Below, one piece after another: positions 1 to 8,619 of a stretch of 64,000 nt of DNA. The position numbers and the translations under genes were made by a program. Source of the DNA: Breoghania sp037026715 (GTDB taxonomy: Bacteria > Pseudomonadota > Alphaproteobacteria > Rhizobiales > Stappiaceae). The stretch is from positions 124,001 to 188,000 of the forward strand of contig NZ_JBANCG010000002.1 in NCBI RefSeq assembly GCF_037026715.1, written 5' to 3'. The notes below the pieces were generated by a model. That model saw only the letters and a program-made list of their open reading frames with translations. It made no database searches and was not told where the DNA came from. Numbering within the stretch: the first letter of the stretch is position 1; each line of letters starts with the position of its first letter.

Positions 1-50
1 GGGGGGCGCGCCGGTTCCTGCCCCTTGTTGTCGTTGTCGTGCGTCGTCAT
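1..50 (-). CDS. yacG: Probable YacG zinc-binding protein, N-terminus only
   Basis: Only the first 16 codons are visible; the gene runs off the left edge of the window. An ATG lies 14 bases after the maf stop codon, and the reading frame stays open to the edge. The visible peptide ends in Arg-Pro, which would fit the residues just before the first Cys pair of YacG, a small zinc-finger inhibitor of DNA gyrase. The main support is position: yacG commonly follows infA and maf in Rhizobiales. No zinc ligand is visible, so the call rests on synteny and is weak. Confidence 0.35.
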   Translation of the reverse strand, partial: MTTHDNDNKGQEPARP

Positions 51-64
51 GGGTGCATTTCGCC

Positions 65-709
65 CTATTCGCTGAGCGCCAGCGTGTCCGACCAGTTCTG
101 CCGCACCGGATATCCCGCGCCGGCGAGCATCGAGACGGCCTCGAAGACCGGCAGCCCGACGACGTTCGTGTAGGATCCGACGAGCTTCACCACGAAGGCT
201 CCGGCGATGCCCTGGATGGCATAGCCACCCGCCTTGCCGCGCCATTCGCCGCTGTCGAGATAGTCCTCGATCTCGGCCTCCGACAGGCGCTTGAAGCGCA
301 CCCGGGTCTCGATGAGCTTGGCGCGGGTCGCATTGCCGGCAGCGGCCACGCACACGCCGGTATAGACCCGGTGGGCGCGCCCCGACAAAAGCCTGAGGCA
401 GCTTTCCGCCTCGTCGCGAAGCTCGGTCTTGGGCAGGATGCGCCGGCCGACCGAGACCACCGTATCGGCGGCGAGCACGAGAGCGTCACGGTAGTCGGCG
501 TCCTTGTCGATCGAGCGCCGGACCACTTCCGCCTTGGTGCGCGCCAGCCGGTTGGCAAGCGCGCGCGGCGTCTCTCCGCGGTTCGGCTCCTCGTCGATAT
601 CGGAGGGGAGCAGATAATCCGGCTTTATGCCGACCTGTTCGAGCAGCGCCAGTCGCCGCGGCGACCCGGATGCGAGAACGAGCTTTTTGCGATCCGTCAT
701 CGGCAGCAA
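65..709 (-). CDS. maf: Maf-like nucleotide pyrophosphatase
   Basis: This 214-residue protein belongs to the Maf/HAM1-like family, which hydrolyses non-canonical or modified nucleoside triphosphates to monophosphates and is linked to septum control in some bacteria. The family signature LASGSPRR starts near residue 11, and the central LAADTVV segment around residues 78-84 carries the acidic residue expected in the active site. The length is typical. It lies 46 bases after infA on the same strand and is probably co-transcribed with infA and the putative yacG. The specific nucleotide substrate cannot be read from the sequence. Confidence 0.93.
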   Translation of the reverse strand: MLPMTDRKKLVLASGSPRRLALLEQVGIKPDYLLPSDIDEEPNRGETPRALANRLARTKAEVVRRSIDKDADYRDALVLAADTVVSVGRRILPKTELRDEAESCLRLLSGRAHRVYTGVCVAAAGNATRAKLIETRVRFKRLSEAEIEDYLDSGEWRGKAGGYAIQGIAGAFVVKLVGSYTNVVGLPVFEAVSMLAGAGYPVRQNWSDTLALSE

Positions 710-755
710 CCGTCATGCCCGCGAAAGGCCGCGAAAGGCGGCCTGTCGGAGGGAT

Positions 756-974
756 CTACTTGAATCGATAGGTGATGCGACCCTTGGTCAGGTCGTAGGG
801 CGTCATCTCGACGAGCACGCGGTCGCCGGCGAGAACGCGGATACGGTTCTTGCGCATGCGGCCGGCGGTGTGGGCGATGATCTCGTGTTCGTTCTCAAGC
901 TTCACGCGAAACGTCGCGTTGGGCAGAAGTTCCGTGACCGTGCCCGGAAATTCCAAGACTTCTTCTTTCGCCAT
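756..974 (-). CDS. infA: Translation initiation factor IF-1
   Basis: This is a 72-residue, single S1/OB-fold protein that binds the A site of the 30S ribosomal subunit during initiation. The start chosen is the ATG giving Met-Ala-Lys-Glu-Glu, which yields the usual family length; the frame stays open upstream but that part does not look like IF-1. The NATFRVKLEN core, the RMRKNRIRVLAGD stretch and the closing DLTKGRITYRFK are characteristic of IF-1. It sits between the phosphatase gene and maf in a conserved Rhizobiales order. A cluster of overlapping palindromes lies about 190 bases upstream. Confidence 0.98.
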   Translation of the reverse strand: MAKEEVLEFPGTVTELLPNATFRVKLENEHEIIAHTAGRMRKNRIRVLAGDRVLVEMTPYDLTKGRITYRFK

Positions 975-1280
975 GCGGTTTCCTGGCTCTCCTGTTCGAT
1001 CGTGCAGATCCGGCAAAAAGGTGGAAACCGGCTTTCTCGTCGAGATCTGCAAGCTGCTGTCTTGTTGGCGGCGACGCGGACCCCGACGGGGGCCGTTCCC
1101 GCGTTTGTGCGCGCGAACCTAACGGATTGGATGGGGAAAGTGAACAGGCCATAAACATTGCCGTGGCAATGCGGCATTGCAACGCGCGCAGGGCAGTCCT
1201 GCCCGCAAGGTCCGCACGTTCCGTTCCCCATCCGATCCGGTCGGTCTGGCCAGTATCGGGCCCAATCTACCTGGTCCAAT
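975..1280. other. Intergenic region upstream of infA
   Basis: This 306-base stretch separates the phosphatase stop from the infA start and should hold the infA promoter. I see no credible gene in it. The notable structure is two overlapping palindromes between 1157 and 1180: ATTGCC/GGCAAT with a 2-base centre and GCAATG/CATTGC with a 3-base centre. They share bases and therefore form mutually exclusive hairpins. Confidence 0.6.
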
Positions 1281-1733
1281 CTACCCGGCAGGCGTCGGGC
1301 GCCAGCCGAGACGCTTCTTGATCCGTGTGGTGAGCTCGTCGCGCACGGCCCGGTAGGCGTCGAGTATCTGGTCGCGGCTGCCCGTGGCAAGTGTCGGATC
1401 CGCAGTTGGCCAGTATTCCACATCCAGTGATTCCGTCCGCGTCAGTTCCAGCGCCCAGTGATGGGCTTCGGGCGCGAGCGAAACCACCAGATCGAAATTC
1501 GTGTCCTCCAGTTCCTTCACCGTGTGCGGCTCGTGCTTGTCGATATCGAGACCGATCTCGGCGAGCACGGCATCGACGAAGGGATCGCGCTGGCCCTTTC
1601 GCACACCGGCGGAGGCTATGTAGATGCGTTGAGGAAACAGCTGCTTGGCAATGGCCGCGGCCATGGGGGAGCGCACGGCGTTCATGCCGCAGACGAACAG
1701 GATGGCGCTGGGCAACCGCTCAGGCGTCACCAC
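1281..1733 (-). CDS. Low-molecular-weight protein tyrosine phosphatase family protein
   Basis: This 150-residue cytoplasmic protein has the LMW-PTP/arsenate-reductase fold. The phosphate-binding loop C-x5-R-S is visible as CGMNAVRS near residues 15-22, and the general-acid region appears as the DPT segment around residue 113. The start is a GTG preceded at about 10 bases by GGAAAGG, which lies inside the end of the UPF0262 gene, so the two are probably translationally linked. Position in the hisD-UPF0262-phosphatase-infA order is conserved. Whether it acts on phosphoproteins or other phosphoesters cannot be told. Confidence 0.9.
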   Translation of the reverse strand: MVTPERLPSAILFVCGMNAVRSPMAAAIAKQLFPQRIYIASAGVRKGQRDPFVDAVLAEIGLDIDKHEPHTVKELEDTNFDLVVSLAPEAHHWALELTRTESLDVEYWPTADPTLATGSRDQILDAYRAVRDELTTRIKKRLGWRPTPAG

Positions 1734-1738
1734 GCTTG

Positions 1739-2242
1739 TCAGCCTTTCCGGTAGAGCGCGCAGATCAGGGTGAACAGCCGGCGCGCGGTCTGGTGGTCGA
1801 GCTCGATCTTTCCCTTCAGTCTCTCGCTGAGAAGTTCCGACCCCTCGTTGTGCACGCCGCGCCGGCCCATGTCGATCGCCTCGATCTGGCTCGGCGTGGC
1901 GGTGCGGATGGCGGCGTAGTAGCTCTCGCAGATCAGGAAATAGTCCTTCAGGATCCGCCTGAGCGGTCCCAGCGACAGCACATGCGTGACGACCAGATCG
2001 CCGCTCTCCCGGGTGACCACGAGATGCAGCCGCTTTTCTACCACCGCGAGGCTCAGATGGTACGGCCCGCCGGCCTCGTCACCGATCGGCTCGAAGGAGT
2101 TCTCGGCGATCAGGTCGAAGATCGCGACCGCGCGCTCGTGCTCGATATCCGGCGAGGAGCGCTCGATGGAGGTCTCATCGAGCGTCACCGCCGTGAGGCG
2201 CGCTCGCGTCTGTCGTTCGTCCTGTGCGCAATCTTCGCTCAT
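1739..2242 (-). CDS. UPF0262 family protein
   Basis: This 167-residue protein matches the UPF0262 family, a group of uncharacterised alphaproteobacterial proteins encoded next to hisD. The start is the ATG that opens MSEDCAQDER; the frame runs further upstream but into sequence unlike the family. Recognisable parts are the ERSSPDIEHERAVAIFDL segment and the GPLRRILKDYFLICESYY segment in the middle, and a C-terminal helix ending in ALYRKG. There is no signal peptide or membrane segment. The product is probably cytoplasmic; no biochemical role is known to me. It lies five bases before the phosphatase GTG. Confidence 0.88.
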   Translation of the reverse strand: MSEDCAQDERQTRARLTAVTLDETSIERSSPDIEHERAVAIFDLIAENSFEPIGDEAGGPYHLSLAVVEKRLHLVVTRESGDLVVTHVLSLGPLRRILKDYFLICESYYAAIRTATPSQIEAIDMGRRGVHNEGSELLSERLKGKIELDHQTARRLFTLICALYRKG

Positions 2243-2434
2243 GTTCGCCCTGTCGCGATCCGGCCCGTTGCCCGCAGTATCTTGTCCGCCGGCGCCGAAA
2301 GCCAAGCCTTGCGTGAGCCTATTGCGAACGCACGGCCGCAATCCAGTCCGTTGAACGCACACCGGCAGATATTTCGCGATCAGCCGTCGCCCCGCCCGCC
2401 TTGCGCTGGAACAAACCCCGAGGCGATGAGGCGT

Positions 2435-3727
2435 CTAGAGGTTCAACCGAACCGCGACCGAGCGGCCATGCGCGGTCAGCCCTTCCTCGTCGGCAAGCCG
2501 GATGGCGGCCGGGCCGATCTGGCGCAGCGTCTCGGCCGAGCATTTCAGGATCGAGGTGCGCTTGACGAAATCGAGCACCGAAAGCCCGGAGGAAAAGCGC
2601 GCGGAGCGCGCCGTCGGCAGCACGTGATTGGAGCCGCCCACATAGTCGCCCACCGCCTCCGGCGTGTAGCGGCCGAGGAACACGGCACCGGCATTGCGGA
2701 CCTTCGCCAGCAGGCTTTCCGGATCTTCCACCGCCAGTTCCAGATGTTCCGGCGCGATGCGGTCGATCAGCGGCACGGCATCCGCGAGATCGCCGACGAC
2801 GATGGTCGCACCGAAATCGCGCCAGCTCGCGCCCGCGATGTCGCGCCGCGGCAGGGTGGCGAGCTGCCGGTCGACGGCCTCGCTCACGCGGTCGGCGAGA
2901 TCGGCGTCGTCGGTGATCAGGATCGACTGAGCGGAGGCATCGTGTTCGGCCTGGGCGAGCAGGTCGATCGCCAGCCAGTCGGGATCGTTCTTGCCGTCGG
3001 CGACCACCAGCACTTCCGAAGGCCCGGCGATCATGTCGATGCCGACCGTGCCGAAGACCTGACGCTTGGCCGCGGCCACGTAGGCATTGCCGGGGCCGAC
3101 GATCTTCGCCACCGCGGCGATCGTCTCGGTGCCGTAGGCAAGGGCCGCCACCGCCTGCGCGCCGCCGATGCGGTAGATCTCGGACACACCGGCAAGCCGG
3201 GCGGCCGCCAGGACCAGCGGGTTGAGCGCGCCGTCCGGGCTCGGCACCACCATGACGATGCGTTCCACACCCGCGACCTTGGCGGGCACGGCGTTCATCA
3301 GCACGGAACTCGGATAGGAGGCCGTGCCGCCCGGCACATAGAGCCCGACCGAGGCGACCGCCGTCCACTTGGAGCCGAGCTCCACGCCGATCGGATCGGC
3401 GTAGCGGTCGTCCTTCGGCATCTGGCGGGCGTGATGGGCCTCGATGCGGTCGCGCGCGAGCTCAAGTGCGGCCATCGTCTCGCCGTCGACCTGCGCCACG
3501 GCCGCATCGACCTCCGCGGCGCTGACCGCCATGCCCGCCGCCTCCAGATCGAGCCGGTCGAAGCGCTTCGTGTAGTCCTTTACGGCCGCATCGCCGCATT
3601 CGCGCACATCATTGATGATGGCGCGCACGGTATCGTCCACGTCCTGGGAAACCTCGCGCTTGGCGGCGAGCAGGTCAAAAAAGCGGCGTTCGAAATCCTC
3701 GTCGGCCGAGGTCAGGCGGATGGCCAC
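2435..3727 (-). CDS. hisD: Histidinol dehydrogenase
   Basis: This 430-residue enzyme catalyses the last two steps of histidine biosynthesis, oxidising L-histidinol to L-histidine with two NAD molecules and one zinc. Typical stretches are GLYVPGGTA (near residue 122), GPGNAYV (near 195), the GPSEVLVVAD segment and DLLAQAEHD with the catalytic Glu-His. The C-terminal SNHVLPT and SGLSVLDF motifs are also present. The start is taken as GTG (VAIRLTSAD) because AGGAG lies 10 bases upstream and this gives the family length. It forms part of the conserved murA-to-infA minus-strand block. Confidence 0.97.
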   Translation of the reverse strand: MAIRLTSADEDFERRFFDLLAAKREVSQDVDDTVRAIINDVRECGDAAVKDYTKRFDRLDLEAAGMAVSAAEVDAAVAQVDGETMAALELARDRIEAHHARQMPKDDRYADPIGVELGSKWTAVASVGLYVPGGTASYPSSVLMNAVPAKVAGVERIVMVVPSPDGALNPLVLAAARLAGVSEIYRIGGAQAVAALAYGTETIAAVAKIVGPGNAYVAAAKRQVFGTVGIDMIAGPSEVLVVADGKNDPDWLAIDLLAQAEHDASAQSILITDDADLADRVSEAVDRQLATLPRRDIAGASWRDFGATIVVGDLADAVPLIDRIAPEHLELAVEDPESLLAKVRNAGAVFLGRYTPEAVGDYVGGSNHVLPTARSARFSSGLSVLDFVKRTSILKCSAETLRQIGPAAIRLADEEGLTAHGRSVAVRLNL

Positions 3728-3819
3728 AGCGGGTGCACTCCTGAATGCAGGTTGGGGCGCGCCGGTTGGCCTGCGTCGGTCCGACGGAAGCCGTGCGCGC
3801 ATATCGGTTTGCGGCTAGG

Positions 3820-4260
3820 TCAGGCCTCGTCGAGATCGTGCTGGGGGAGGCTCCGGGTCGCCCAGGCGGCGCCCAGGTCCGCAAGCTGCGCCTCGATGCA
3901 TTCCACGTCGAGCCGGATCTTTCCGCCACCGGCGAAATCCAGAAGGATGCGGCCGGCCGGTGCCTCCGTCTCCTCGAAGCGAATGGCGAGCAGCACCAGC
4001 ACCGCCTCCTTCGCCTCCTGGCGCAGGCCCGTGACCGACACTTTCTCCACCCGGTCGAAATGCAGTGCGGCGCGGCGGCGCTCGAATTCCTTTGCGCCCT
4101 TGCGGGCGCGCTCGCGCGCCAGACGGTTCATCGCGAGGACGAAGCGCTTTTCGGAACCGAGCCAGCGCAGGTCGGCCATCTTCAGGACGGCATCCTGCAC
4201 GTGGGCGGAAAGGATGGCGAGATCGTCGCCGTCCAGAGCGACAAGCTTCAAGTCGGACAT
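3820..4260 (-). CDS. DUF2948 family protein
   Basis: This 146-residue protein resembles the DUF2948 family, found in alphaproteobacteria between murA and hisD. The start is the ATG opening MSDLKLVALDGDDL, which aligns with the conserved beginning of the family. The centre carries a basic, Arg-rich helix (RLARERARKGAKEFERRRAA) and a strongly predicted beta region near the C-terminus around the GGGKIRLDVECIE segment. There is no signal peptide. Its function is unknown; the conserved position beside hisD and murA suggests co-transcription but not a role. Confidence 0.85.
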   Translation of the reverse strand: MSDLKLVALDGDDLAILSAHVQDAVLKMADLRWLGSEKRFVLAMNRLARERARKGAKEFERRRAALHFDRVEKVSVTGLRQEAKEAVLVLLAIRFEETEAPAGRILLDFAGGGKIRLDVECIEAQLADLGAAWATRSLPQHDLDEA

Positions 4261-4379
4261 CGGATCAGGGCTGCCTGAACTGTTTGACACAACGCGCGGG
4301 AACCCGGTCGGCCCCGCCGCGCTACAGGTAGTCGCTCCGGCGCTGAAGCGCAACGGGCGGGAGCGCGGTGCGGGGCAGG

Positions 4380-4512
4380 GTACCCCCACCCCCAACCCCT
4401 CCCCTCAAGGGGGAGGGGAGCAGAGGCTCTGTGCGCATGGCAACTTCTCCCGGCACGAGGAAAGCCGGTTCCCCTCCCCCTTGAGGGGAGGGGTTAGGGG
4501 TGGGGGTATCCT
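4380..4512. repeat. Large GC-rich inverted repeat
   Basis: Two arms of about 40 bases, near 4380-4420 and 4468-4509, are reverse complements with only a few mismatches. Each is built from runs of C and G (CCCCCACCC, CCCCTCCCCTCAAGGGGGAGGGG), so each arm also folds on itself. The pair could form a long hairpin with a roughly 48-base loop in the gap between murA and the DUF2948 gene. It looks like a dispersed intergenic palindromic element of the REP class and may act as a terminator or mRNA stabiliser for murA. Confidence 0.85.
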
Positions 4513-4545
4513 TGCGCGTCAGGCTAAAACCGACAGCCCGCCCCC

Positions 4546-5838
4546 TCACGAGGCGGCGATGCGCTCTATCTCCGCGCCGCAGCGGCGCAGCTTCTCTTCC
4601 AGCCGTTCGAAACCGCGATCCAGATGATAGACGCGGTTGACCGTCGTCTCGCCCTTGGCCGCAAGCCCCGCGATGACGAGCGAGACCGAGGCGCGCAGAT
4701 CCGTCGCCATCACGGGCGCGCCGTTCAGGGTCTCCACCCCGTTGATCGTCGCGACCTGGCCGTCGAGATGGATATCGGCGCCAAGCCGGGCCAGCTCCTG
4801 CACGTGCATGAACCGGTTCTCGAAGATCGTCTCGGTGATGCGCGACGTGCCCTTCGCGCGCGTCATCAGCGCCATGAACTGGGCCTGCAGGTCGGTCGGG
4901 AAGCCGGGGAAAGGCTCGGTGACCACATCCACCGGCGCGATGCCGGAGCCGTTGCGCTTCACGCGGATGCCTGTATTGGTTTCGGTGATCTCTGCGCCCG
5001 TGCCGCGCAGCGTCTCCAGCGCGTTTTCCAGAAGATCCGCGCGCGCGCCTTCCAGCGTCACATCGCCGCCGGTCATGGCGACCGCCATGGCGTAGGTGCC
5101 GGTTTCGATGCGGTCCGGCACCACGGGATGGGTGAAGCCGCTAAGCCTGTCGACGCCCTGGATGTGGATCGTCTCGGTGCCCGCGCCCTCGATCTTCGCG
5201 CCCATGCCGATGAGGCACTGGGCCAGATCGACGATTTCCGGCTCGCGCGCGGCGTTCTCGATCACCGTCTCGCCGCGGGCAAGGGCCGCCGCCATCATCA
5301 CCACGTGGGTGGCGCCGACGGAGACCTTCGGGAAATGCACGCGGTTGCCGACGAGGCCTTTCGTTGCGCGGGCATTGACGTAGCCGCCCTCGATGTCGAT
5401 TTCCGCACCCAGCGCGCGCAGGCCGTCGATGAAGAAGTCGACCGGCCGCGTCCCGATGGCGCAGCCGCCGGGCAGCGAGACCCGCGCCTGGCCCATGCGG
5501 GCAACGAGCGGGCCGATCACCCAGAAGCTCGCCCGCATGGTGGAGACGAGTTCATAAGGCGCGGTGGTGTCGACGATGTTGGCGGCGTTCAGATGCACGG
5601 TCTGGCCGGTCATCGCGTCCTCGCCGGCGCGCTTGCCGTTGACCGAATAGTCGACGCCGTGATTCGACAGGATGTGGGTGAGCTGGGCGACATCGCGCAG
5701 CCGCGGCACGTTTTCGAGCGTCAGCGTCTCGTCGCTGAGCAGGCTGGCGATCATCAGCGGCAGCGCCGCGTTCTTCGCGCCGGAGATGGGCAGGCTGCCA
5801 TTCAGTTGATGGCCGCCGACGATCCTGATCTTGTCCAT
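4546..5838 (-). CDS. murA: UDP-N-acetylglucosamine 1-carboxyvinyltransferase
   Basis: This 430-residue cytoplasmic enzyme transfers enolpyruvate from PEP to UDP-GlcNAc, the first committed step of peptidoglycan synthesis. The N-terminal SGAKNAALPLM segment carries the substrate-binding Lys-Asn pair. The catalytic loop is visible as LPGGCAIGTRPVD with the Cys at the expected place near residue 125, so the enzyme should be fosfomycin-sensitive in principle. The C-terminal LRASVSLVIAGLAA and HLDRGFERLEEKL segments are standard. It is the first long gene of the conserved minus-strand block. Confidence 0.98.
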   Translation of the reverse strand: MDKIRIVGGHQLNGSLPISGAKNAALPLMIASLLSDETLTLENVPRLRDVAQLTHILSNHGVDYSVNGKRAGEDAMTGQTVHLNAANIVDTTAPYELVSTMRASFWVIGPLVARMGQARVSLPGGCAIGTRPVDFFIDGLRALGAEIDIEGGYVNARATKGLVGNRVHFPKVSVGATHVVMMAAALARGETVIENAAREPEIVDLAQCLIGMGAKIEGAGTETIHIQGVDRLSGFTHPVVPDRIETGTYAMAVAMTGGDVTLEGARADLLENALETLRGTGAEITETNTGIRVKRNGSGIAPVDVVTEPFPGFPTDLQAQFMALMTRAKGTSRITETIFENRFMHVQELARLGADIHLDGQVATINGVETLNGAPVMATDLRASVSLVIAGLAAKGETTVNRVYHLDRGFERLEEKLRRCGAEIERIAAS

Positions 5839-6150
5839 TCAAGGCCCCGATATGCGACGCGCCGCCCGGCAGGACCCGGCCGCCGTATGGCAGGCGTGCG
5901 GGGGCCGGCGGACGGCGGATCTGGTGATGGGCGCGCGAACGGCGCGCTCCGAGGGCCTTCGTCAATGTCAGGCCCGTCCCTTTGAGGGCTGCTCTAGCCC
6001 AAGCTTGTGGCCGAGACAAGGCATCGCGGGCCCGGCGCCCGGCCCGGAGCCTGTCCCGAACCGGCGCTCCCCCCGAACCGGCGCTCCCCCCGAACCGGCG
6101 CTCCATTGGCGCGAATCGCGCGGCACGCATGGCCGGCGGGCATCAGCCTG
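5839..6150. other. Intergenic region upstream of murA
   Basis: This 312-base gap lies between the small basic protein gene and murA. I see no gene in it. It contains the tandem 17-base repeat at 6058-6104 described separately. The murA promoter should lie here, but I could not identify convincing -35 and -10 boxes. Confidence 0.5.
6058..6104. repeat. Tandem 17-bp direct repeat, about 2.8 copies
   Basis: The unit GAACCGGCGCTCCCCCC is repeated head-to-tail at 6058-6074 and 6075-6091, and its first 13 bases recur at 6092-6104. The two full copies are identical. It is intergenic, upstream of murA. Confidence 0.9.
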
Positions 6151-6342
6151 TCAGTCGGCACCGTCCTGTGCGTCTGTCTTGCGCCCGCGCTGCTGCTGCT
6201 TGCGCCGCTTGAGATTGGCGCGCAGTGCCTCGGCGAGCCGTTCCTCGCGCGCGGCACGCTTTGACTGTCCCGCGGGGTTCGAACCTGGTTTTCCACTGCC
6301 GCGATCGGCTGGCGAATGTGTGGTGTCGTCAGGGTCGCTCAT
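6151..6342 (-). CDS. Small basic conserved hypothetical protein
   Basis: This 63-residue reading frame starts at the ATG opening MSDPDDTTHSPADRG. The N-terminal half is polar and probably disordered. The C-terminal half is strongly basic and helical (REERLAEALRANLKRRKQQQ, then RGRKTDAQDG). Short proteins with this REERLAEALRANLKRRK pattern are, to my knowledge, common upstream of murA in Rhizobiales. The function is unknown; the basic helix would suit nucleic-acid or ribosome binding, but that is only a guess. The frame continues upstream to an alternative ATG at 6564, which I consider unlikely. Confidence 0.7.
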   Translation of the reverse strand: MSDPDDTTHSPADRGSGKPGSNPAGQSKRAAREERLAEALRANLKRRKQQQRGRKTDAQDGAD

Positions 6343-6702
6343 ACCGGATTTCTTACCCCGGCCGGTGTGCCGCTGGAAACGAAAAACGTCGCAATCGGGC
6401 CGGAAAGAGCAGGAAAGGGCCGGAACGGGCCGGAAAGGGAAAGGCGGTCGGACGGAACCGATCGGCCGGTCGGCTTGCCGGCGAAGCGGGTTCTGCGTTG
6501 CCAAAACCCGGGTGCGGAGGATGCGTGCGGCGGCGAAGTCATGCACAGGCTTATGTAAAAGCACATTGAAGCGCCATGCCCTCTTGCGCCCACCGCCCGC
6601 CTATGGCAAAAGCGCCGCGTCCGACGGACTTGTGGGCCCCGCCCGCAACGCGCGCCCCGCGCACCGATCCTTAAAAAGACCGGCCCCCGTCCCGACACCG
6701 GC

Positions 6703-6777
<75 letters not shown>

Positions 6778-6981
6778 TATTTTTCACCGAAAAGTACGGT
6801 TATCTCCCAAAAAAGTCCCACCGCTGGCATATCGTGCGCTCGTCGCGGCCAGGGGGAGGGTGGCATTTTCCCTTCCGGCGCCCAAATCGCCTCATGCGGC
6901 TTATTTGCCGGTGGGTTGCATTCCGCAACGAGAAGGAAGAGGATTCCTCCGGTACGCTTTATTTATTTCCAGGGAGGTTCG

Positions 6982-8568
6982 ATGATGGCGAGCGGGTTCC
7001 TGCGTATTTTGTTTGCCGGCATGATGCTGATTTCGGGAGTGTTTTCGGCCCGGGCGGAGGTCGTCTACCATCGCGGCAATGATGCCAATCCGGAAACGCT
7101 CGACCAGCACAAGACCTCCACCATCCCCGAGGCCAATATCTTGGCCGATCTCTACGAGGGGCTGCTCGTCTACGACCCGGCGGCGAAGGTGTCGCCCGGC
7201 ATGGCGGAAAGCTGGGAGATGTCCTCCGACGGCACCGTCTACACCTTCCATCTGCGCGATGCCAAATGGTCGAACGGTGATCCCGTCACCGCCGGCGATT
7301 TCGTCTTCTCGCTTCGCCGCATCGTCGATCCCGCGACCGGGGCGAAATACGCCAACATCCTCTATCCGATCAAAAATGCCGAGGCGGTCAACAAGGGCGA
7401 GATGAAGCCGGCGGAATTGGGTGTCAGGGCGCTTGACGACAGGACGCTGGAGATCGCGCTGGAGCAGCCGACGCCCTATTTCCTCCAACTCCTGACCCAC
7501 CAGACGGGCCTGCCCGTCCATCCGGCAAGCGTTGAAAAATACGGCAGCGATTTCGTCCGGCCGGAGAACATGGTGACGAACGGCGCCTATACGCTCACCG
7601 AGTTCACGCCCGACGACAAGGTGGTGCTCGACAAGAGCCCGACTTACTACGATGCCGCCAACGTCAGGATCGACCGGGTCATCTACTATCCGATGGAGGA
7701 TCGTGCGGCCTGCGTGCGCCGCTTCGAGGCGGGCGAGATCGACAGCTGTTCCGAACTGCCCACCGACCAGATGGCCACCCTGCGCGAGAAGTTCGGCGAT
7801 CAGGTGCGCACGCCGCCCTATCTTGGCACCTACTACTACGCCATCCGCACCGACAAGCCGCCGTTTGACGACGTGCGCGTGCGCCAGGCGCTGTCGCTCG
7901 CGATCGACCGGGTCTATCTGGCCGAGGAGATCTGGACCGACACCATGCTGCCGGCCTATTCCCTGGTGCCGCCGGGCATCGCCAATTACGGCGAGCCGTC
8001 CTACGCCGCCTTCAAGGACGAGCCGATGCTCGACCGCGAGGACGAGGCCGCAGCCCTCCTGAAGGAGGCGGGCTTCGGACCCGACAAGCCGCTCAAGGTG
8101 GAGATCTCCTACAACACCTCGGAGAACCACAAGAACACGGCGGTCGCCATTGCCGACATGTGGAAGGCGATCGGGGTGGAGACGTCACTGCTGAACCGCG
8201 ACGGCGCCTCGCATTATGCCTATCTTCGCGACAAGGGCGATTTCGACGTCGCCCGCGCCGGCTGGATCGCGGACTATGCGGACGCGCAGAACTTCCTGTT
8301 CCTCGTCCAGTCCGACAATCCCGGCTTCAATTACGCCAACTACGACAATCCCGACTATGACGCGCTGATGCACAAGGCGGCGGCCGAGCAGGATCCGGAA
8401 AAGCGCTCCGCCATCCTGCACGAGGCCGAGGCCATGTTCATGCGCGACGTGCCCTATATTCCGCTGATGTATTATTCCTCCCATTCCCTGGTCTCGCCGA
8501 AGCTCACGGGGTGGGTGGATAACATCCAGAACAAGCATCTGACCCGTTACATGACGAAGGAGGAGTAG
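6982..8568 (+). CDS. Oligopeptide-type ABC transporter substrate-binding protein
   Basis: This 528-residue periplasmic solute-binding protein belongs to the family that includes OppA, DppA and MppA. The start is one of two adjacent ATGs; GGGAGG lies seven bases before the first. A signal peptide covers about residues 1-25 and is probably cleaved after SARA. The mature protein begins VVYHRGNDANPETLDQHK, the usual opening of peptide-binding family members, and carries the family segment ESWEMSSDGTVYTFHLR. It is the first gene of a four-gene transport operon with the permeases and fused ATPase that follow. The ligand, probably a peptide, cannot be specified. Confidence 0.94.
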   Translation: MMASGFLRILFAGMMLISGVFSARAEVVYHRGNDANPETLDQHKTSTIPEANILADLYEGLLVYDPAAKVSPGMAESWEMSSDGTVYTFHLRDAKWSNGDPVTAGDFVFSLRRIVDPATGAKYANILYPIKNAEAVNKGEMKPAELGVRALDDRTLEIALEQPTPYFLQLLTHQTGLPVHPASVEKYGSDFVRPENMVTNGAYTLTEFTPDDKVVLDKSPTYYDAANVRIDRVIYYPMEDRAACVRRFEAGEIDSCSELPTDQMATLREKFGDQVRTPPYLGTYYYAIRTDKPPFDDVRVRQALSLAIDRVYLAEEIWTDTMLPAYSLVPPGIANYGEPSYAAFKDEPMLDREDEAAALLKEAGFGPDKPLKVEISYNTSENHKNTAVAIADMWKAIGVETSLLNRDGASHYAYLRDKGDFDVARAGWIADYADAQNFLFLVQSDNPGFNYANYDNPDYDALMHKAAAEQDPEKRSAILHEAEAMFMRDVPYIPLMYYSSHSLVSPKLTGWVDNIQNKHLTRYMTKEE

Positions 8569-8619
8569 CCTCCGCTCTTGCGCAAGAGTGTGCGTGCACG
8601 GTGAAACGGGAGCGCGAGG

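Noticed and set aside
1391..4627. Very long open frame of more than 1000 codons on the plus strand
   Set aside because: It lies antisense to hisD, UPF0262 and DUF2948, is rich in Arg, His and Asp as expected for an opposite-strand shadow in GC-rich DNA, and has no recognisable domain.
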